A stretch of DNA of 64,000 nucleotides from Lysinibacillus sp. JNUCC-52 (GCF_015999545.1 NZ_CP065546.1:4372001-4436000); one strand, 5' to 3'. Positions 26,668 to 35,868 are shown, numbered from the stretch's first letter. Notes: generated by a model from the sequence alone, not told the origin. Made by a program: numbers and translations.

Positions 26668-26711
26668 AAGACTGAAGACAACTCATAAAATTCGAGTTGT
26701 CTTCAGTCTTT
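26668..26711 (+). terminator. Terminator after the TPR gene
   Basis: AAGACTGAAGACAACTC (26668-26684) pairs with GAGTTGTCTTCAGTCTT (26694-26710), followed by a T-rich stretch. Confidence 0.9.
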
Positions 26712-26898
26712 CGGTTTTTATTGGAAAACTACTAATATTGAAGGGGATTTTAATAGGAATTTAGTAATTCTATAAATTTTTCATCCGTGCTCAATAAAGA
26801 CTATAAATAAAATTTTCTTTTGATTGAAATTTAGGTATATCATGGTAATCTATTAGTAGAATATTAGCTTTACATTATATATAGATAATGAATTACTT

Positions 26899-29097
26899 AT
26901 GGGTAAAGAGAAGGTAGGTGTCATCTTGTGGGAATTAAATAAACAATATTCTTTTGTGAGGCAAGGGATTCAATACATTATATACTCCATTGTTATTCTG
27001 CTAATTATCGGTTACTGGAGTGAAGAATTTTACGCGATTTTCGGAAAAAACAATTATGTTTCCATTCATTTGCTAATGGAAATTCTTATTATTGTAGTAA
27101 CGATGACCATTGCCATACAGTCGTGGTTAACGACACCATATATTTTATCGAATAAGACTTTATACATAGGTGCTTTGTTTTTAACTTGTAGTTTTATTGA
27201 AGTAGCTCATGCACTTGCCTATAAAGGAATGCCATTTTTTATTACGGAGAGTTCTAGTTATGCCGCAACATGGTTTTATATAATTGGTAGATTAGTTTTG
27301 TCTTGTGGAATCCTAGGCATTTTTTGCCTAAAGGAAAAACCTATTCAAAAAAATACATATCGATGGTTTATTTATAGTACACCATTATTTGTCATTGTTG
27401 CTTTACTTATGCTGATCTACGCGCCGAATCCTGTACTACCACCACTTGTTATTGATGGTGTTGGACCAACAACTTTGAAAACTTCATTGCAGTATGTCGC
27501 AATTGTTTGTCACCTCGTCATCATGTACATATTGATAACTAAAATCAACAATGCACCTAAAATCATTTTTTTATTACTAGGAAGCTCTATTTATTTAATT
27601 ATTAGTGATATTCTTTTTACTATATATCGGGATGTCTACGATATTAAAAATTTTTTAGGACATATTTTTCAATTAAGTTCATTTTATCTCCTTTTTAAAG
27701 CAGTGTATTTCTCCTCCATAGAAAAGCCGTTTCGGGAATTATTAGAAATGCAAAAACATCTGGAAAAATCCAGAGAAAAGATGCATCACATGGCTTATCA
27801 TAATGAAGTGACAAACTTACCAAATGAACGCTTTTTAATGGAATCACTGCAAAAAAACTTATATAAAACTAAAGGCAATAAGGCTATTTTAGCTTTAGAA
27901 ATCGAACGGTTTTCAGCGATTAAAGCTTCACTGGGCAGCTCATATGCAGATAAATTGCTTAGTATGGTGGCACAAAGGTTGAAGGATAGCTTACCTGAAA
28001 AATATTTACTAAGCATGCAACGAGAAGATTGTTTTATCGTTTTTCTTGATGAGGCGAAAAGTACACAACAAATTATGCAGCTTTGTAAACAGCTACAGGT
28101 GGCTATGCTGGAGTCTTTCCAAATCCAGCATTTTTCACTAAACGGGAATTTAAATATAGGAATATCTTTATTCCCCACAGATGCCTATAAGGAAGAGGAA
28201 CTTGTAAGGTATGCTGTTTATGCAATGCATGAAGCTAGCAAAGTGCCATCACGCATATTATTTTATGAAACGTCAATGTCGAGCGAAATTACAGAGAAAC
28301 TTATTTTAGAAAATGATTTACATCATGCAATTGACAATAATGAATTATTGTTAGAATATCAGCCACAGGTTGATTTACAAACAGGGCAAATTCTCTCTGT
28401 TGAGGCATTGGTCCGTTGGCAACACCCTCGTAAAGGGATAATTTCACCAGGCGTCTTTATTCCAATTGCGGAGGAGTCAGGAATAATTATTCCGATTGGG
28501 CAATGGGTGTTAGAAACAGCATGTCAGCAAGTGAAGGAATGGGAGAGAGCTGGATTACCGCCCATCAAAGTAGCAGTCAATCTGTCATTAGGTCAACTGT
28601 TTCAGCAAAATATAGTGGAGATGATTCAGCATGTCCTTGAGCAAATAGAATTGGATCCTCAATATTTACAACTGGAAATTACAGAGAGTATGACAATCAA
28701 TATAGATCATATGACGATGATTTTACATCAATTAAAGGCACTTGGTGTAACAATTGCTGTAGACGACTTTGGGACAGGTTACTCATCGTTATCCTATTTA
28801 AAGGATTTTCCAATTGATTGTTTAAAAATTGATCGTTCCTTTGTTCAAAAAATTCAAAGCGATGAAACGGATAAGGCATTAGTTGATATGATATTATCGA
28901 TGGCTAAGCATCTCCGTTTAAAAGTAGTTGCTGAAGGAATTGAGGAAGTAGAGCAGCTTAATTACTTATTGGCAGGTCATTGTGAAACAGTTCAAGGCTT
29001 TTTATTTAGTAAGCCATTACATCCATCTTCTTTACAAGAAAACTATCAGATGCTCCAGCATAATGCACAAAATATTTTAGAGCAATTACATGTCTAA
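26899..29097 (+). CDS. MASE3 - degenerate GGDEF - EAL cyclic-di-GMP phosphodiesterase
   Basis: A 732-aa membrane sensor. Residues about 25-270 hold seven to eight helices resembling the MASE3 sensory domain (HLLMEILIIVVT, FIEVAHALAYKGMP). A GGDEF-type domain follows (about 290-455), but its active site reads R375-E-D-C-F instead of GG(D/E)EF, so it cannot be a cyclase. The EAL domain (about 470-715) keeps EALVRW (EAL at 502-504), EITES, DDFGTGYSSL, KIDRSFV and EGIE, so it should hydrolyse c-di-GMP. TTG 26926, with AGGTG upstream, is an equally good or better start and would give 723 aa. Confidence 0.9.
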   Translation: MGKEKVGVILWELNKQYSFVRQGIQYIIYSIVILLIIGYWSEEFYAIFGKNNYVSIHLLMEILIIVVTMTIAIQSWLTTPYILSNKTLYIGALFLTCSFIEVAHALAYKGMPFFITESSSYAATWFYIIGRLVLSCGILGIFCLKEKPIQKNTYRWFIYSTPLFVIVALLMLIYAPNPVLPPLVIDGVGPTTLKTSLQYVAIVCHLVIMYILITKINNAPKIIFLLLGSSIYLIISDILFTIYRDVYDIKNFLGHIFQLSSFYLLFKAVYFSSIEKPFRELLEMQKHLEKSREKMHHMAYHNEVTNLPNERFLMESLQKNLYKTKGNKAILALEIERFSAIKASLGSSYADKLLSMVAQRLKDSLPEKYLLSMQREDCFIVFLDEAKSTQQIMQLCKQLQVAMLESFQIQHFSLNGNLNIGISLFPTDAYKEEELVRYAVYAMHEASKVPSRILFYETSMSSEITEKLILENDLHHAIDNNELLLEYQPQVDLQTGQILSVEALVRWQHPRKGIISPGVFIPIAEESGIIIPIGQWVLETACQQVKEWERAGLPPIKVAVNLSLGQLFQQNIVEMIQHVLEQIELDPQYLQLEITESMTINIDHMTMILHQLKALGVTIAVDDFGTGYSSLSYLKDFPIDCLKIDRSFVQKIQSDETDKALVDMILSMAKHLRLKVVAEGIEEVEQLNYLLAGHCETVQGFLFSKPLHPSSLQENYQMLQHNAQNILEQLHV

Positions 29098-29114
29098 TTG
29101 TAATGAAACAAATG

Positions 29115-29156
29115 AAAAAGTGTTAGATTGATTGCAATTCAATCTAACACTTTTTT
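29115..29156 (+). terminator. Terminator after the GGDEF-EAL gene
   Basis: AAAAAGTGTTAGATTG pairs with CAATCTAACACTTTTTT. It is nearly the same sequence as the hairpin at 22165-22204. Confidence 0.9.
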
Positions 29157-29341
29157 GTGCTGGTGATGTCCGCTAGACGCAAGTCTTCGCGAAAACGTCT
29201 ACATTATAAAGTATTCAAGAGCTTACTAATACGTTTTGTATTAAATATGTAATTTTGGTTAGTACTATAACGTATGCTATTTTGTCATTTTATAGGGGCG
29301 TATTTTTGTAGGACAAGGAATGAAAGATAGGAGTTTTGCCG

Positions 29342-30523
29342 ATGGATATTATGCAAAAAGCAATAGAGCTGCACAAAGAAGCACGAGGGAAAATGGAGAT
29401 TGTTGCAAAGGTGCCAGTACAGGATACATATGATTTAAGTCTTGCTTATTCACCTGGCGTTGCACAACCTTGTATTGAAATCAAAAAAAATCCGCAAGCA
29501 GTTTACGATTACACCATTAAAGGAAATTTAGTTGGCGTTGTTACGGATGGGACGGCAGTTCTCGGTTTAGGTGATATCGGTCCAGAAGCGGCTTTACCTG
29601 TAATGGAAGGGAAAGCAATTTTGCTGAAGCGTTTTGCCAATGTTGATGCTTTTCCTATTTGTCTTGCAACACAGGATGTCGATGAAATTGTTAGAATCGT
29701 TAAGGCGATCGCTCCTACTTTTGGCGGTATTAATCTTGAAGATATATCAGCACCAAGATGCTTTGAAATCGAAAATCGTCTTCGTCAAGAATGTAATATT
29801 CCAGTATTCCATGACGATCAACATGGAACGGCGATAGTAGTAGGAGCTGGCTTAGTTAATGCAATGAAAATTGTTAACAAAAAACCAGAGGACATGAAGG
29901 TAGTCATTAATGGAGCAGGTGCTGCGGGAATAGCGATTTTACGTATTTTACTACAATTGGGATATAAAAATGTTGTGATGTGTGATACAAAAGGAATTAT
30001 TTATAGTGGTCGAAAGGAAGGGATGAATAGCGTTAAAGATCAAATTGCAAAAATCTCTAACCCGCTAAATTTAAAAGGGACATTAGAGGATGCCATTGCA
30101 CGAAGTGATGTGTTTATTGGTGTATCAGTTGCCAATTTATTAACAAAAGAGCATATTGAGTCAATGAATAAAAATCCGATTGTTTTTGCTCTAGCAAACC
30201 CTAATCCAGAAATCACTTATGACAATGCAAGAGCATGGGGCGTTCGTGTCATGGCAACAGGTCGTTCAGATTATCCTAATCAAGTAAATAACTTATTGGC
30301 GTTCCCAGGAATTTTTAGAGGTGCGTTGGATGTCCGCGCTACGGATATAAATGAGGCAATGAAGCTAGCAGCAATAGATGCCATTGCATCATTAGTATCT
30401 ACCAAGGACTTATCTGAAGAATTCATTATCCCAAAATCGATGGATGAGCGTGTAGCAAGCATTGTTGCAAAGGCTGTTGGAGATGCAGCAATTAAGTCAG
30501 GTGTATCAGAATTATTTCACTAA
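29342..30523 (+). CDS. Malic enzyme (NAD(P)-dependent oxaloacetate-decarboxylating)
   Basis: A 393-aa short-form bacterial malic enzyme that converts malate to pyruvate and CO2 with reduction of NAD(P). The N-terminal domain carries YSPGVAQPC and GDIGPEAALPVMEGK; FHDDQHGTAIV near 165 binds metal and malate; the NAD(P) domain carries the Rossmann motif NGAGAAGIAI. Length and order resemble B. subtilis YtsJ, which prefers NADP; the cofactor here is not certain. ATG 29342 is preferred (AGGAG eight bases upstream) over the TTG two codons earlier. An inverted repeat (TTTCTTTCTAT / ATAGGAAAGAAA) follows at about 30555-30592. Confidence 0.93.
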   Translation: MDIMQKAIELHKEARGKMEIVAKVPVQDTYDLSLAYSPGVAQPCIEIKKNPQAVYDYTIKGNLVGVVTDGTAVLGLGDIGPEAALPVMEGKAILLKRFANVDAFPICLATQDVDEIVRIVKAIAPTFGGINLEDISAPRCFEIENRLRQECNIPVFHDDQHGTAIVVGAGLVNAMKIVNKKPEDMKVVINGAGAAGIAILRILLQLGYKNVVMCDTKGIIYSGRKEGMNSVKDQIAKISNPLNLKGTLEDAIARSDVFIGVSVANLLTKEHIESMNKNPIVFALANPNPEITYDNARAWGVRVMATGRSDYPNQVNNLLAFPGIFRGALDVRATDINEAMKLAAIDAIASLVSTKDLSEEFIIPKSMDERVASIVAKAVGDAAIKSGVSELFH

Positions 30524-30622
30524 CCTTATAGCCAAAGCTAAACGCTGTCCATTTCTTTCTATTCAACAATCATGGTATGATAGGAAAGAAATGATTTGTT
30601 GAGATAAGGACGGGTTTTTATC

Positions 30623-31180
30623 ATGGCACAAGAAGTAGCGAATAAATTTATAGAAAAAGTATGTAATCATTTAGTACGTAATATGAATATTGAAAAGGTT
30701 GAGCAGCACTTTAATCAGACGATTGCTATGCAACGCCAATCAGCATTATCTAAAACAGAATTTTGGGATATGTTGATGGTGAATATGCTGTATTTCACTG
30801 ATAATGAGCAAGTTTGGGAAAAAGAACTTATTAATATGCTAGAGAAAAAACAATGGTTAACACCAGCAGTATTGGAAGAGGAATTACTTATGCATCAGAT
30901 GCGCATTCGCCAGCAAGTAGCTGAACGAATGGAGATGGCGAAAGAGTTGTTTCATCAACAATACGAAACAGATGGCCTAGCAGAAGAAGATATTATTTAT
31001 GATTATGCTTATAGCTCTGCTGGCCATTCAATGCGTATGGACTTACTGACAGTGCTTGTATCAACACCTGAGCAATCAAACGTATTATTTGAAGCTGACC
31101 CACAGGAAACGGTGCGCATCATCAACGGTTATATTGCCTACCATACAGACGGGTTAATTTCGAAAACAAACTTAAAATAG
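30623..31180 (+). CDS. Uncharacterised helical protein
   Basis: Not recognised. A 185-aa soluble, mostly alpha-helical protein with no signal peptide or membrane span. It is rich in Met, Gln and Glu, with helices around LSKTEFWDMLMVNMLYF and MHQMRIRQQVAERMEMAKELFHQQYE, and an acidic EEDIIYDYAYSSAGHS. ATG 30623 is preceded by AAGGACGGG at fair spacing. It sits between malic enzyme and a composite repeat that starts two bases after the stop, and appears monocistronic. Codon usage is like that of its neighbours, so it is probably a real lineage-specific gene. Confidence 0.65.
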   Translation: MAQEVANKFIEKVCNHLVRNMNIEKVEQHFNQTIAMQRQSALSKTEFWDMLMVNMLYFTDNEQVWEKELINMLEKKQWLTPAVLEEELLMHQMRIRQQVAERMEMAKELFHQQYETDGLAEEDIIYDYAYSSAGHSMRMDLLTVLVSTPEQSNVLFEADPQETVRIINGYIAYHTDGLISKTNLK

Positions 31181-31181
31181 A

Positions 31182-31352
31182 GTGCCTGGCACCCAAACAA
31201 TTCTGAATTTTATCCACTTTGAACTTGCGGGAACCCACGCAATGTAAGCCGCCCCAAGCCGTGCGTTCGCGACGGTTGCGGCTTACGTCGTGCCCACAAC
31301 AAGCAAAGTGGATTTTCCTATCTAAGGGGAGTGCCAGTCACTCAAACAATTC
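31182..31352. repeat. Composite intergenic repeat flanked by GTGCCWGKCAC motifs
   Basis: Left flank GTGCCTGGCAC-ccAAACAATTCTG (31182-31205). A core lies between perfect 10-bp inverted ends ATCCACTTTG (31212-31221) and CAAAGTGGAT (31304-31313), GC-rich and itself palindromic (GTAAGCCGC ... GCGGCTTAC). Right flank GTGCCAGTCAC-tcAAACAATTC (31331-31352) is in the same orientation. It resembles a small non-autonomous mobile element. Open frames through it are not genes. Confidence 0.8.
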
Positions 31353-31438
31353 AATGCTATATAAAAAACAACATCTGTGCAGGATAATCGCGCATTATGA
31401 TAAAATAGGACTGAGTTTACTTGAAAGGAATTATGTCC

Positions 31439-32092
31439 ATGAATACACCATTCACTTTTAAACATACACAGCCAACAAATATGGACCCAACTAAAAAATA
31501 TCCAGCTATTTTTTTATTGCATGGAATGGGTAGTAATGAGGATGATCTACCGCAATTAGTACAAGAATTTCAAGGCCAATGTCATATAATTAGCTTAAGA
31601 GGTCCTATTACGCAAAAGCCTGGTTATGCGTTTTTCACTATTCAGGAAGTTGGAAAACCAGATCGAGCTATTTTTGACAAAGTGTTAATTGCTCTACAAC
31701 GCTTTATGTTAGAAGCAATTGAAGAGTTCCAAATTGATCCTCACAAAGTTTATGTTCTTGGATTTAGTCAAGGTGCGGTTTTGGCACAGTCATTAGCTTT
31801 TGTGATGGGCAATTTAATTACAGGCATTGTCGCATTAAGCGGATACACGCCAAAATTTGTCACTGAGGAATATGCGATCCGTACAGTTAATCATTTACAT
31901 GCCTTTATTTCTCATGGCGATTATGATTATGTCATTCCTTCGCAATGGGGTGTTGAAAGTAAGGAACTATTTGAGCAATTCGGTGCTTCTGTTACATTCA
32001 GACAATATCCAGATGGTCATGGTGTTACACCGGAAAACAGACAGGATTTAGTGATGTTTTTAACACAACAATTACAAGAGAACATTCAGTAA
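31439..32092 (+). CDS. Alpha/beta-hydrolase, phospholipase/carboxylesterase family
   Basis: A 217-aa cytoplasmic serine hydrolase. The oxyanion region is FLLHGMGSNEDD (about 26-36), the nucleophile S110 is in GFSQG, the acid is D161 or D163 in SHGDYDYVIP, and the catalytic H194 is in DGHGV. This fits the phospholipase/carboxylesterase (YtpA/EstB-like) family acting on short acyl esters; the natural substrate is unknown. ATG 31439 is used, with GAAAGGAA eight bases upstream; two closer in-frame starts would leave too little spacing. A terminator follows at 32104. Confidence 0.85.
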   Translation: MNTPFTFKHTQPTNMDPTKKYPAIFLLHGMGSNEDDLPQLVQEFQGQCHIISLRGPITQKPGYAFFTIQEVGKPDRAIFDKVLIALQRFMLEAIEEFQIDPHKVYVLGFSQGAVLAQSLAFVMGNLITGIVALSGYTPKFVTEEYAIRTVNHLHAFISHGDYDYVIPSQWGVESKELFEQFGASVTFRQYPDGHGVTPENRQDLVMFLTQQLQENIQ

Positions 32093-32103
32093 GGATAGAA
32101 AAT

Positions 32104-32138
32104 AAAAGGCATTGGGAAGAATCTTCTCAATGCCTTTT
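32104..32138. terminator. Bidirectional terminator between hydrolase and proC
   Basis: AAAAGGCATTG-GAAGA pairs with TCTTC-CAATGCCTTTT between two convergent genes. Confidence 0.88.
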
Positions 32139-32152
32139 ACTATTTTCTTTTA

Positions 32153-32953
32153 TTATTTAGAAAGACTGCGATCCTTATCCGTTACAGCGGCAACTGCATC
32201 GTGGATTGTCGTTTCGAAATGATTGCTTTGCAAGGAAGAGACACCTTGAATTGTTGTGCCGCCTGGAGAGCAAACTTGATCGACAAGTGCCCATGGGTGT
32301 TCTTTTGATTGTAAAATCATTTTCGCACTGCCCAGTACGGCATTCGCTGCAATGTCAAGTGCCATATTTTTAGGCATCCCTTCACGCACAGCTGCTCGCG
32401 CTAATGCATCTATATACATATAGGTGAAAGCGGGTGAAGCCCCTCCGATTGTCGTAAATATGGAGAATAAGTGTTCAGGTACTTCAATAATCGTGCCAAT
32501 TGTTTCAAATAATGTTGTAATGAGACGGAGTTGTGAATCTGTCACTTGCTCATTTGCCGTGTAGCAACTTGTTGAAGCACCGATTAGTGCATTAATATTT
32601 GGCATAACGCGAATAATTGGTGTGGACTCTGAAAGGTAGCCTTGGAAGTAGTTAAGATTTTTACCAGCAGCAATCGATACAATCATGTGCTTTTCTTGTA
32701 AATAATTTTTAACTTCTGGCAAAACATCAGGAAGCATTTGTGGTTTTACACCTAAAATAATGACATCACATTTCACCATGAGTTCCTCGATGGAAGTTGT
32801 CGGTTGTATGCCATAAGAGGTTGCAAGTTTAGTTGTTTTAGATTTTGTACGATTATAGCCATATATATAAGAGGAATCAAAATCACCACTATTGCACATT
32901 CCTTTTATAATGGCTGTGGTCATATTACCTAGACCAATAAATCCGTATTTCAC
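32153..32953 (-). CDS. proC: Pyrroline-5-carboxylate reductase
   Basis: A 266-aa NAD(P)H-dependent enzyme that reduces pyrroline-5-carboxylate to proline. The N-terminal Rossmann motif is FIGLGNMTTAI (residues 4-14); VIILGVKPQ lies near 65; the C-terminal dimer and substrate signature is CSPGGTTIQGVSSL near 227-240. B. subtilis has several paralogues (ProG, ProH, ProI), and which one this is cannot be told. Start ATG 32953 has AAGGAGTG. It is monocistronic and convergent with the hydrolase. Confidence 0.93.
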   Translation of the reverse strand: MKYGFIGLGNMTTAIIKGMCNSGDFDSSYIYGYNRTKSKTTKLATSYGIQPTTSIEELMVKCDVIILGVKPQMLPDVLPEVKNYLQEKHMIVSIAAGKNLNYFQGYLSESTPIIRVMPNINALIGASTSCYTANEQVTDSQLRLITTLFETIGTIIEVPEHLFSIFTTIGGASPAFTYMYIDALARAAVREGMPKNMALDIAANAVLGSAKMILQSKEHPWALVDQVCSPGGTTIQGVSSLQSNHFETTIHDAVAAVTDKDRSLSK

Positions 32954-33259
32954 GTGTTAGACACTCCTTCAATTAAATAGAACATACTTCATAGTATAGA
33001 GTAGATTGTTTTTCTTGAATAGTATTATGCAGGAAAGAAGGCAATTAGGTTCAAATTCATGCTAGTCGGTGGTATCATAGAAGAAGTTGTGAACTGGCTT
33101 AAACCTATTTCATTCATGAAATCATGTACTTTATGTGAACTTTGAGACATAGTCACCCTAAAAGAGGTAAAATAATAATTTGATATGTAGAATGCAAAAA
33201 ATGTCTCTTTCTATCGAAGGACACATATAGAAATTATAATAGAAAAGGAATTAAGAGGA
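32954..33259. other. Intergenic region between proC and ctaB
   Basis: 306 bp between divergent genes. It holds the proC leader and the ctaB promoter region. No ORF of note and no recognised riboswitch or operator is seen. A partial palindrome ATTCATGAAAT lies near 33110-33121. Confidence 0.5.
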
Positions 33260-34210
33260 ATGGAACAAAATCTAAAAACGGATCAAAATCCACAGACTGT
33301 AGAAAAGACAATAGAGAAACATTCACTCTCTAATGTTTTAGCACAAACAGTTAAAACAGGTATTATTAAATCCAATTTAATTCCTATGTGGGCTGGCTTG
33401 ACGCTAGGGATGTATAAAAATAAAATGACGCTTTTGGACAATATACCAGAAATCATTTTTGCAACAATAGGTTCAGCGCTTGTAATCGGTGCTGCTGGTG
33501 CGTTTAATAATGTGTATGACCGTGATATTGATGCCATTATGCCACGTACGAAAAGTCGTCCTACAGTAACAGGTGAAATGTCAGCAAAAGCAACGTTAAT
33601 TTTAGCAATTGCTATGCTAATTGTTGGAATAGGTGTACTAGCACTAGCATCACCACTAGCTGCATTATTTGGCTTTATTGGTGTCTTTTTATATGTTGTA
33701 CCATATACAATGTGGACAAAACGTCGAACAATTTATAATACCGAAGTAGGGAGTATTTCAGGCGCTGTACCACCTTTAATTGGTTGGGCGGCTGTATCTT
33801 CAGATATTACACACCCAGCTTTAATGGGTCTCTTTTTTGTTATGGTCATCTGGCAAATGCCACACTTTTATGCCATTGCCATTCGTAAGCATGCAGATTA
33901 TGAAGCGGCCAATGTTCCGATGTTACCTGTCATTAAAGGGATGCGTCGTACTTATTACCAAACGAACTTTTATTTAATTTTGCTCATATTATCAAGCTTT
34001 TTATTCGGTTCGTTAAGTAAGGGGATTATGCTTGTTGCACTTATATTAAGTGTCGCATGGCTCGCAATGAGTATTTACGGTTATCATAGCAATAAAAATC
34101 AAGAGAAGTGGGCGACTAAAATGTTTGTTTTCTCACTATTGCATATGACGATTCTCTTCTCAACAGTAATTATTTATTCGCTAGCTGGGGTTATATTTAA
34201 ACTATATTAA
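33260..34210 (+). CDS. ctaB: Protoheme IX farnesyltransferase (heme O synthase)
   Basis: A 316-aa UbiA-family prenyltransferase with about eight membrane helices. It attaches a farnesyl group to heme B, making heme O for heme A/O-containing terminal oxidases. The prenyl-diphosphate site NNVYDRDID (83-91) and the downstream MPRTKSRP are intact; the second Asp-rich region lies near YAIAIRKHADYEAA. In Bacillus, ctaB normally lies with ctaA-ctaCDEFG; here it stands alone, so it is either relocated or a second copy. The ATG 33260 start has AAGAGGA upstream. Confidence 0.94.
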   Translation: MEQNLKTDQNPQTVEKTIEKHSLSNVLAQTVKTGIIKSNLIPMWAGLTLGMYKNKMTLLDNIPEIIFATIGSALVIGAAGAFNNVYDRDIDAIMPRTKSRPTVTGEMSAKATLILAIAMLIVGIGVLALASPLAALFGFIGVFLYVVPYTMWTKRRTIYNTEVGSISGAVPPLIGWAAVSSDITHPALMGLFFVMVIWQMPHFYAIAIRKHADYEAANVPMLPVIKGMRRTYYQTNFYLILLILSSFLFGSLSKGIMLVALILSVAWLAMSIYGYHSNKNQEKWATKMFVFSLLHMTILFSTVIIYSLAGVIFKLY

Positions 34211-34234
34211 CTGTAGCTATAGGTGAAATAAAGA

Positions 34235-34272
34235 GAAAAGCCAACAAGTTATTCTAAGCTTGTTGGCTTTTC
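34235..34272. terminator. Bidirectional terminator between ctaB and the phosphatase gene
   Basis: GAAAAGCCAACAAG (34235-34248) pairs with CTTGTTGGCTTTTC (34259-34272). The stop codon of the convergent phosphatase lies in the loop. Confidence 0.9.
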
Positions 34273-34983
34273 ACTTTTTACAGAAGTAATATGACGATGC
34301 GGCCATTCGAGCGCGTGAAGCTTCCCTCCAAAAACAGCACCACCATCTATACCAATAATATTATTATAACCAAAATAAACATCGTAATTTGTTGGATCCT
34401 GATGCAACTTGTAGGTAGGGGTATGCCCAAAAATTACGGTTTTCTCTCCATTATAGCCTGTATGAAATTCTTCTCGAATCCAGATAAGTTGTAAAGGATC
34501 TGTGTCAGACACTGCTACCCCAGGCACAACACCGCCATGAACAAAAATGGCATCTTCTAACTCTATATACGTTTCAAAAGTTTCTATAAGTTGTAAATGT
34601 TCTTCCAGTTTCGGTAATGTTTGAATGTAATTAGGCAATGTATTACTTTCAATAGCGTCTTGGAAATCATCCAAATGATAGCCATAGCTGGCAAGTGTTG
34701 CATCTCCACCACAGAGCGAAGTCCAATGATGCCAAGCCTTTGGTGTTCCTGAACGACAGGCTTTTAGCATAATAGCTTCATGATTCCCTAGTAGAGCCCT
34801 AGCCCCAGTCGCTTGTAGTTCAGCAACAATATTTAAAACGCCGCAAGAAGCTGGACCTCGATCAATATAATCACCAAGTAAAAATAGCTCATCTTCTGTT
34901 GCATCGAACTTTACTTTTATCAATAATTCTTCCAAAAGCTCTAGTTCCCCATGTATATCACTAATTGCTAGTATACGTGTCAT
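34249..34983 (-). CDS. PP1-type metallophosphatase (PrpA/PrpE-like)
   Basis: A 244-aa calcineurin-like phosphoesterase with all metal-binding motifs in order: SDIHG (8-12), GDYIDRG near 42, GNHE near 67, VHGGV near 148 and FGHTP near 188. The set is that of bacterial serine/threonine phosphatase 1 or diadenosine-tetraphosphate hydrolases. The substrate, phosphoprotein or Ap4A, cannot be decided from sequence. The start at ATG 34983 is preceded by AAAGGATG. It is a single gene. Confidence 0.86.
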   Translation of the reverse strand: MTRILAISDIHGELELLEELLIKVKFDATEDELFLLGDYIDRGPASCGVLNIVAELQATGARALLGNHEAIMLKACRSGTPKAWHHWTSLCGGDATLASYGYHLDDFQDAIESNTLPNYIQTLPKLEEHLQLIETFETYIELEDAIFVHGGVVPGVAVSDTDPLQLIWIREEFHTGYNGEKTVIFGHTPTYKLHQDPTNYDVYFGYNNIIGIDGGAVFGGKLHALEWPHRHITSVKSEKPTSLE

Positions 34984-35250
34984 AAAAAAGCATCCTTTCT
35001 AGTATAGCAGGCGTTACTTTTCATTATAGAGAAGAATCTTACAATATTCGACTTTTCTCATTTACTAATGACGGCAAAGATACCTGAACTTGTATTAGAT
35101 AAGTAACTTATCGACTTCTTTTATCTTATGTCAGAGCGTTAATGAGCATTTAATCGTTTGTCTATAGATTTGCAAGAAGTGAGGGGAGTTATAAGAGTAA
35201 AAGCACTAGAGAAGCATAAAAGGGACGGTAGTTTTGTTGGGAAATATAGT
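34984..35250. other. Intergenic region without a clear gene
   Basis: AT-rich, about 270 bp upstream of the phosphatase gene and downstream of the XRE gene. There are a few short open stretches but no ribosome site with a credible frame. It probably holds the phosphatase promoter. Confidence 0.4.
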
Positions 35251-35294
35251 ATTTGAATATAAACCTCCTTGCAATTAGGGATTTATATTCAAAT
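35251..35294 (-). terminator. Terminator-like hairpin after the XRE/HTH gene
   Basis: ATTTGAATATAAA (35251-35263) pairs perfectly with TTTATATTCAAAT (35282-35294). Confidence 0.7.
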
Positions 35295-35301
35295 CAGAAA
35301 T

Positions 35302-35754
35302 TTAAGTGTTTTTGATTTTGTTCCATTCTTGCTCAGCAATGCTTTCCTCAAAGGTTGAAAGCAGGCGATAGTTGTCGGTATCTAAAATTCGATAATGCTG
35401 ACTAATCATATTTTGTTGTAAACGATAGCCTTTCCACTCATTTACGTTTTTCCACCATATGTATCCGCCCATCGTTTTTTCCTTAGGTTGTAAAGTGCCG
35501 TTGTTGGCAATTAGGTCAACAACCTCAAGGGGGTCACCGCCTAGCTCATGCTGTAAAATTGAACTTTCACGACATAATGCACATATTGCAACTGTAGTAG
35601 TCCAACCCGTTTGAATTCGACCTTTTTCAATTTGCACGAGTGTTTTTTTTGAAAGTCCTAATAGGTTGCTCATTTGATCTTGCGTTAATGATCTTTCTGT
35701 TCGAATTAATTTTAACTTCTCTGAAATGAGTAAAATTAGTTGTTCACGATTCAT
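35302..35754 (-). CDS. XRE-family HTH regulator with a C-terminal unknown domain
   Basis: A 150-aa protein. Residues about 5-65 are a Cro/C1 HTH (LTQDQMSNLLGLSKKTLVQIEKGR), followed by a linker and a Trp/Tyr-rich C-terminal half (GGYIWWKNVNEWKGYRLQQN) that may sense a ligand or dimerise. ATG 35754 is preferred because AAAGGATG precedes it; a longer in-frame form would start in the leader. No target is evident: the neighbours are a stand-alone unknown gene and a phosphatase. Probably a small local regulator. Confidence 0.75.
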   Translation of the reverse strand: MNREQLILLISEKLKLIRTERSLTQDQMSNLLGLSKKTLVQIEKGRIQTGWTTTVAICALCRESSILQHELGGDPLEVVDLIANNGTLQPKEKTMGGYIWWKNVNEWKGYRLQQNMISQHYRILDTDNYRLLSTFEESIAEQEWNKIKNT

Positions 35755-35868
35755 GCAAACATCCTTTCTATCTAGGTTGTTATGGTTCATTATACATGAA
35801 AGTCAAAATAGAAGGGCAAAGATTTGAAGAGCTAGCATACGATCGGTGAATGAATACGGAGCGACAGA

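Noticed and set aside
31219-31461. 80-codon frame over the composite repeat upstream of the hydrolase
   Set aside because: It lies in the repeat, has no ribosome site, and overlaps the true hydrolase start.
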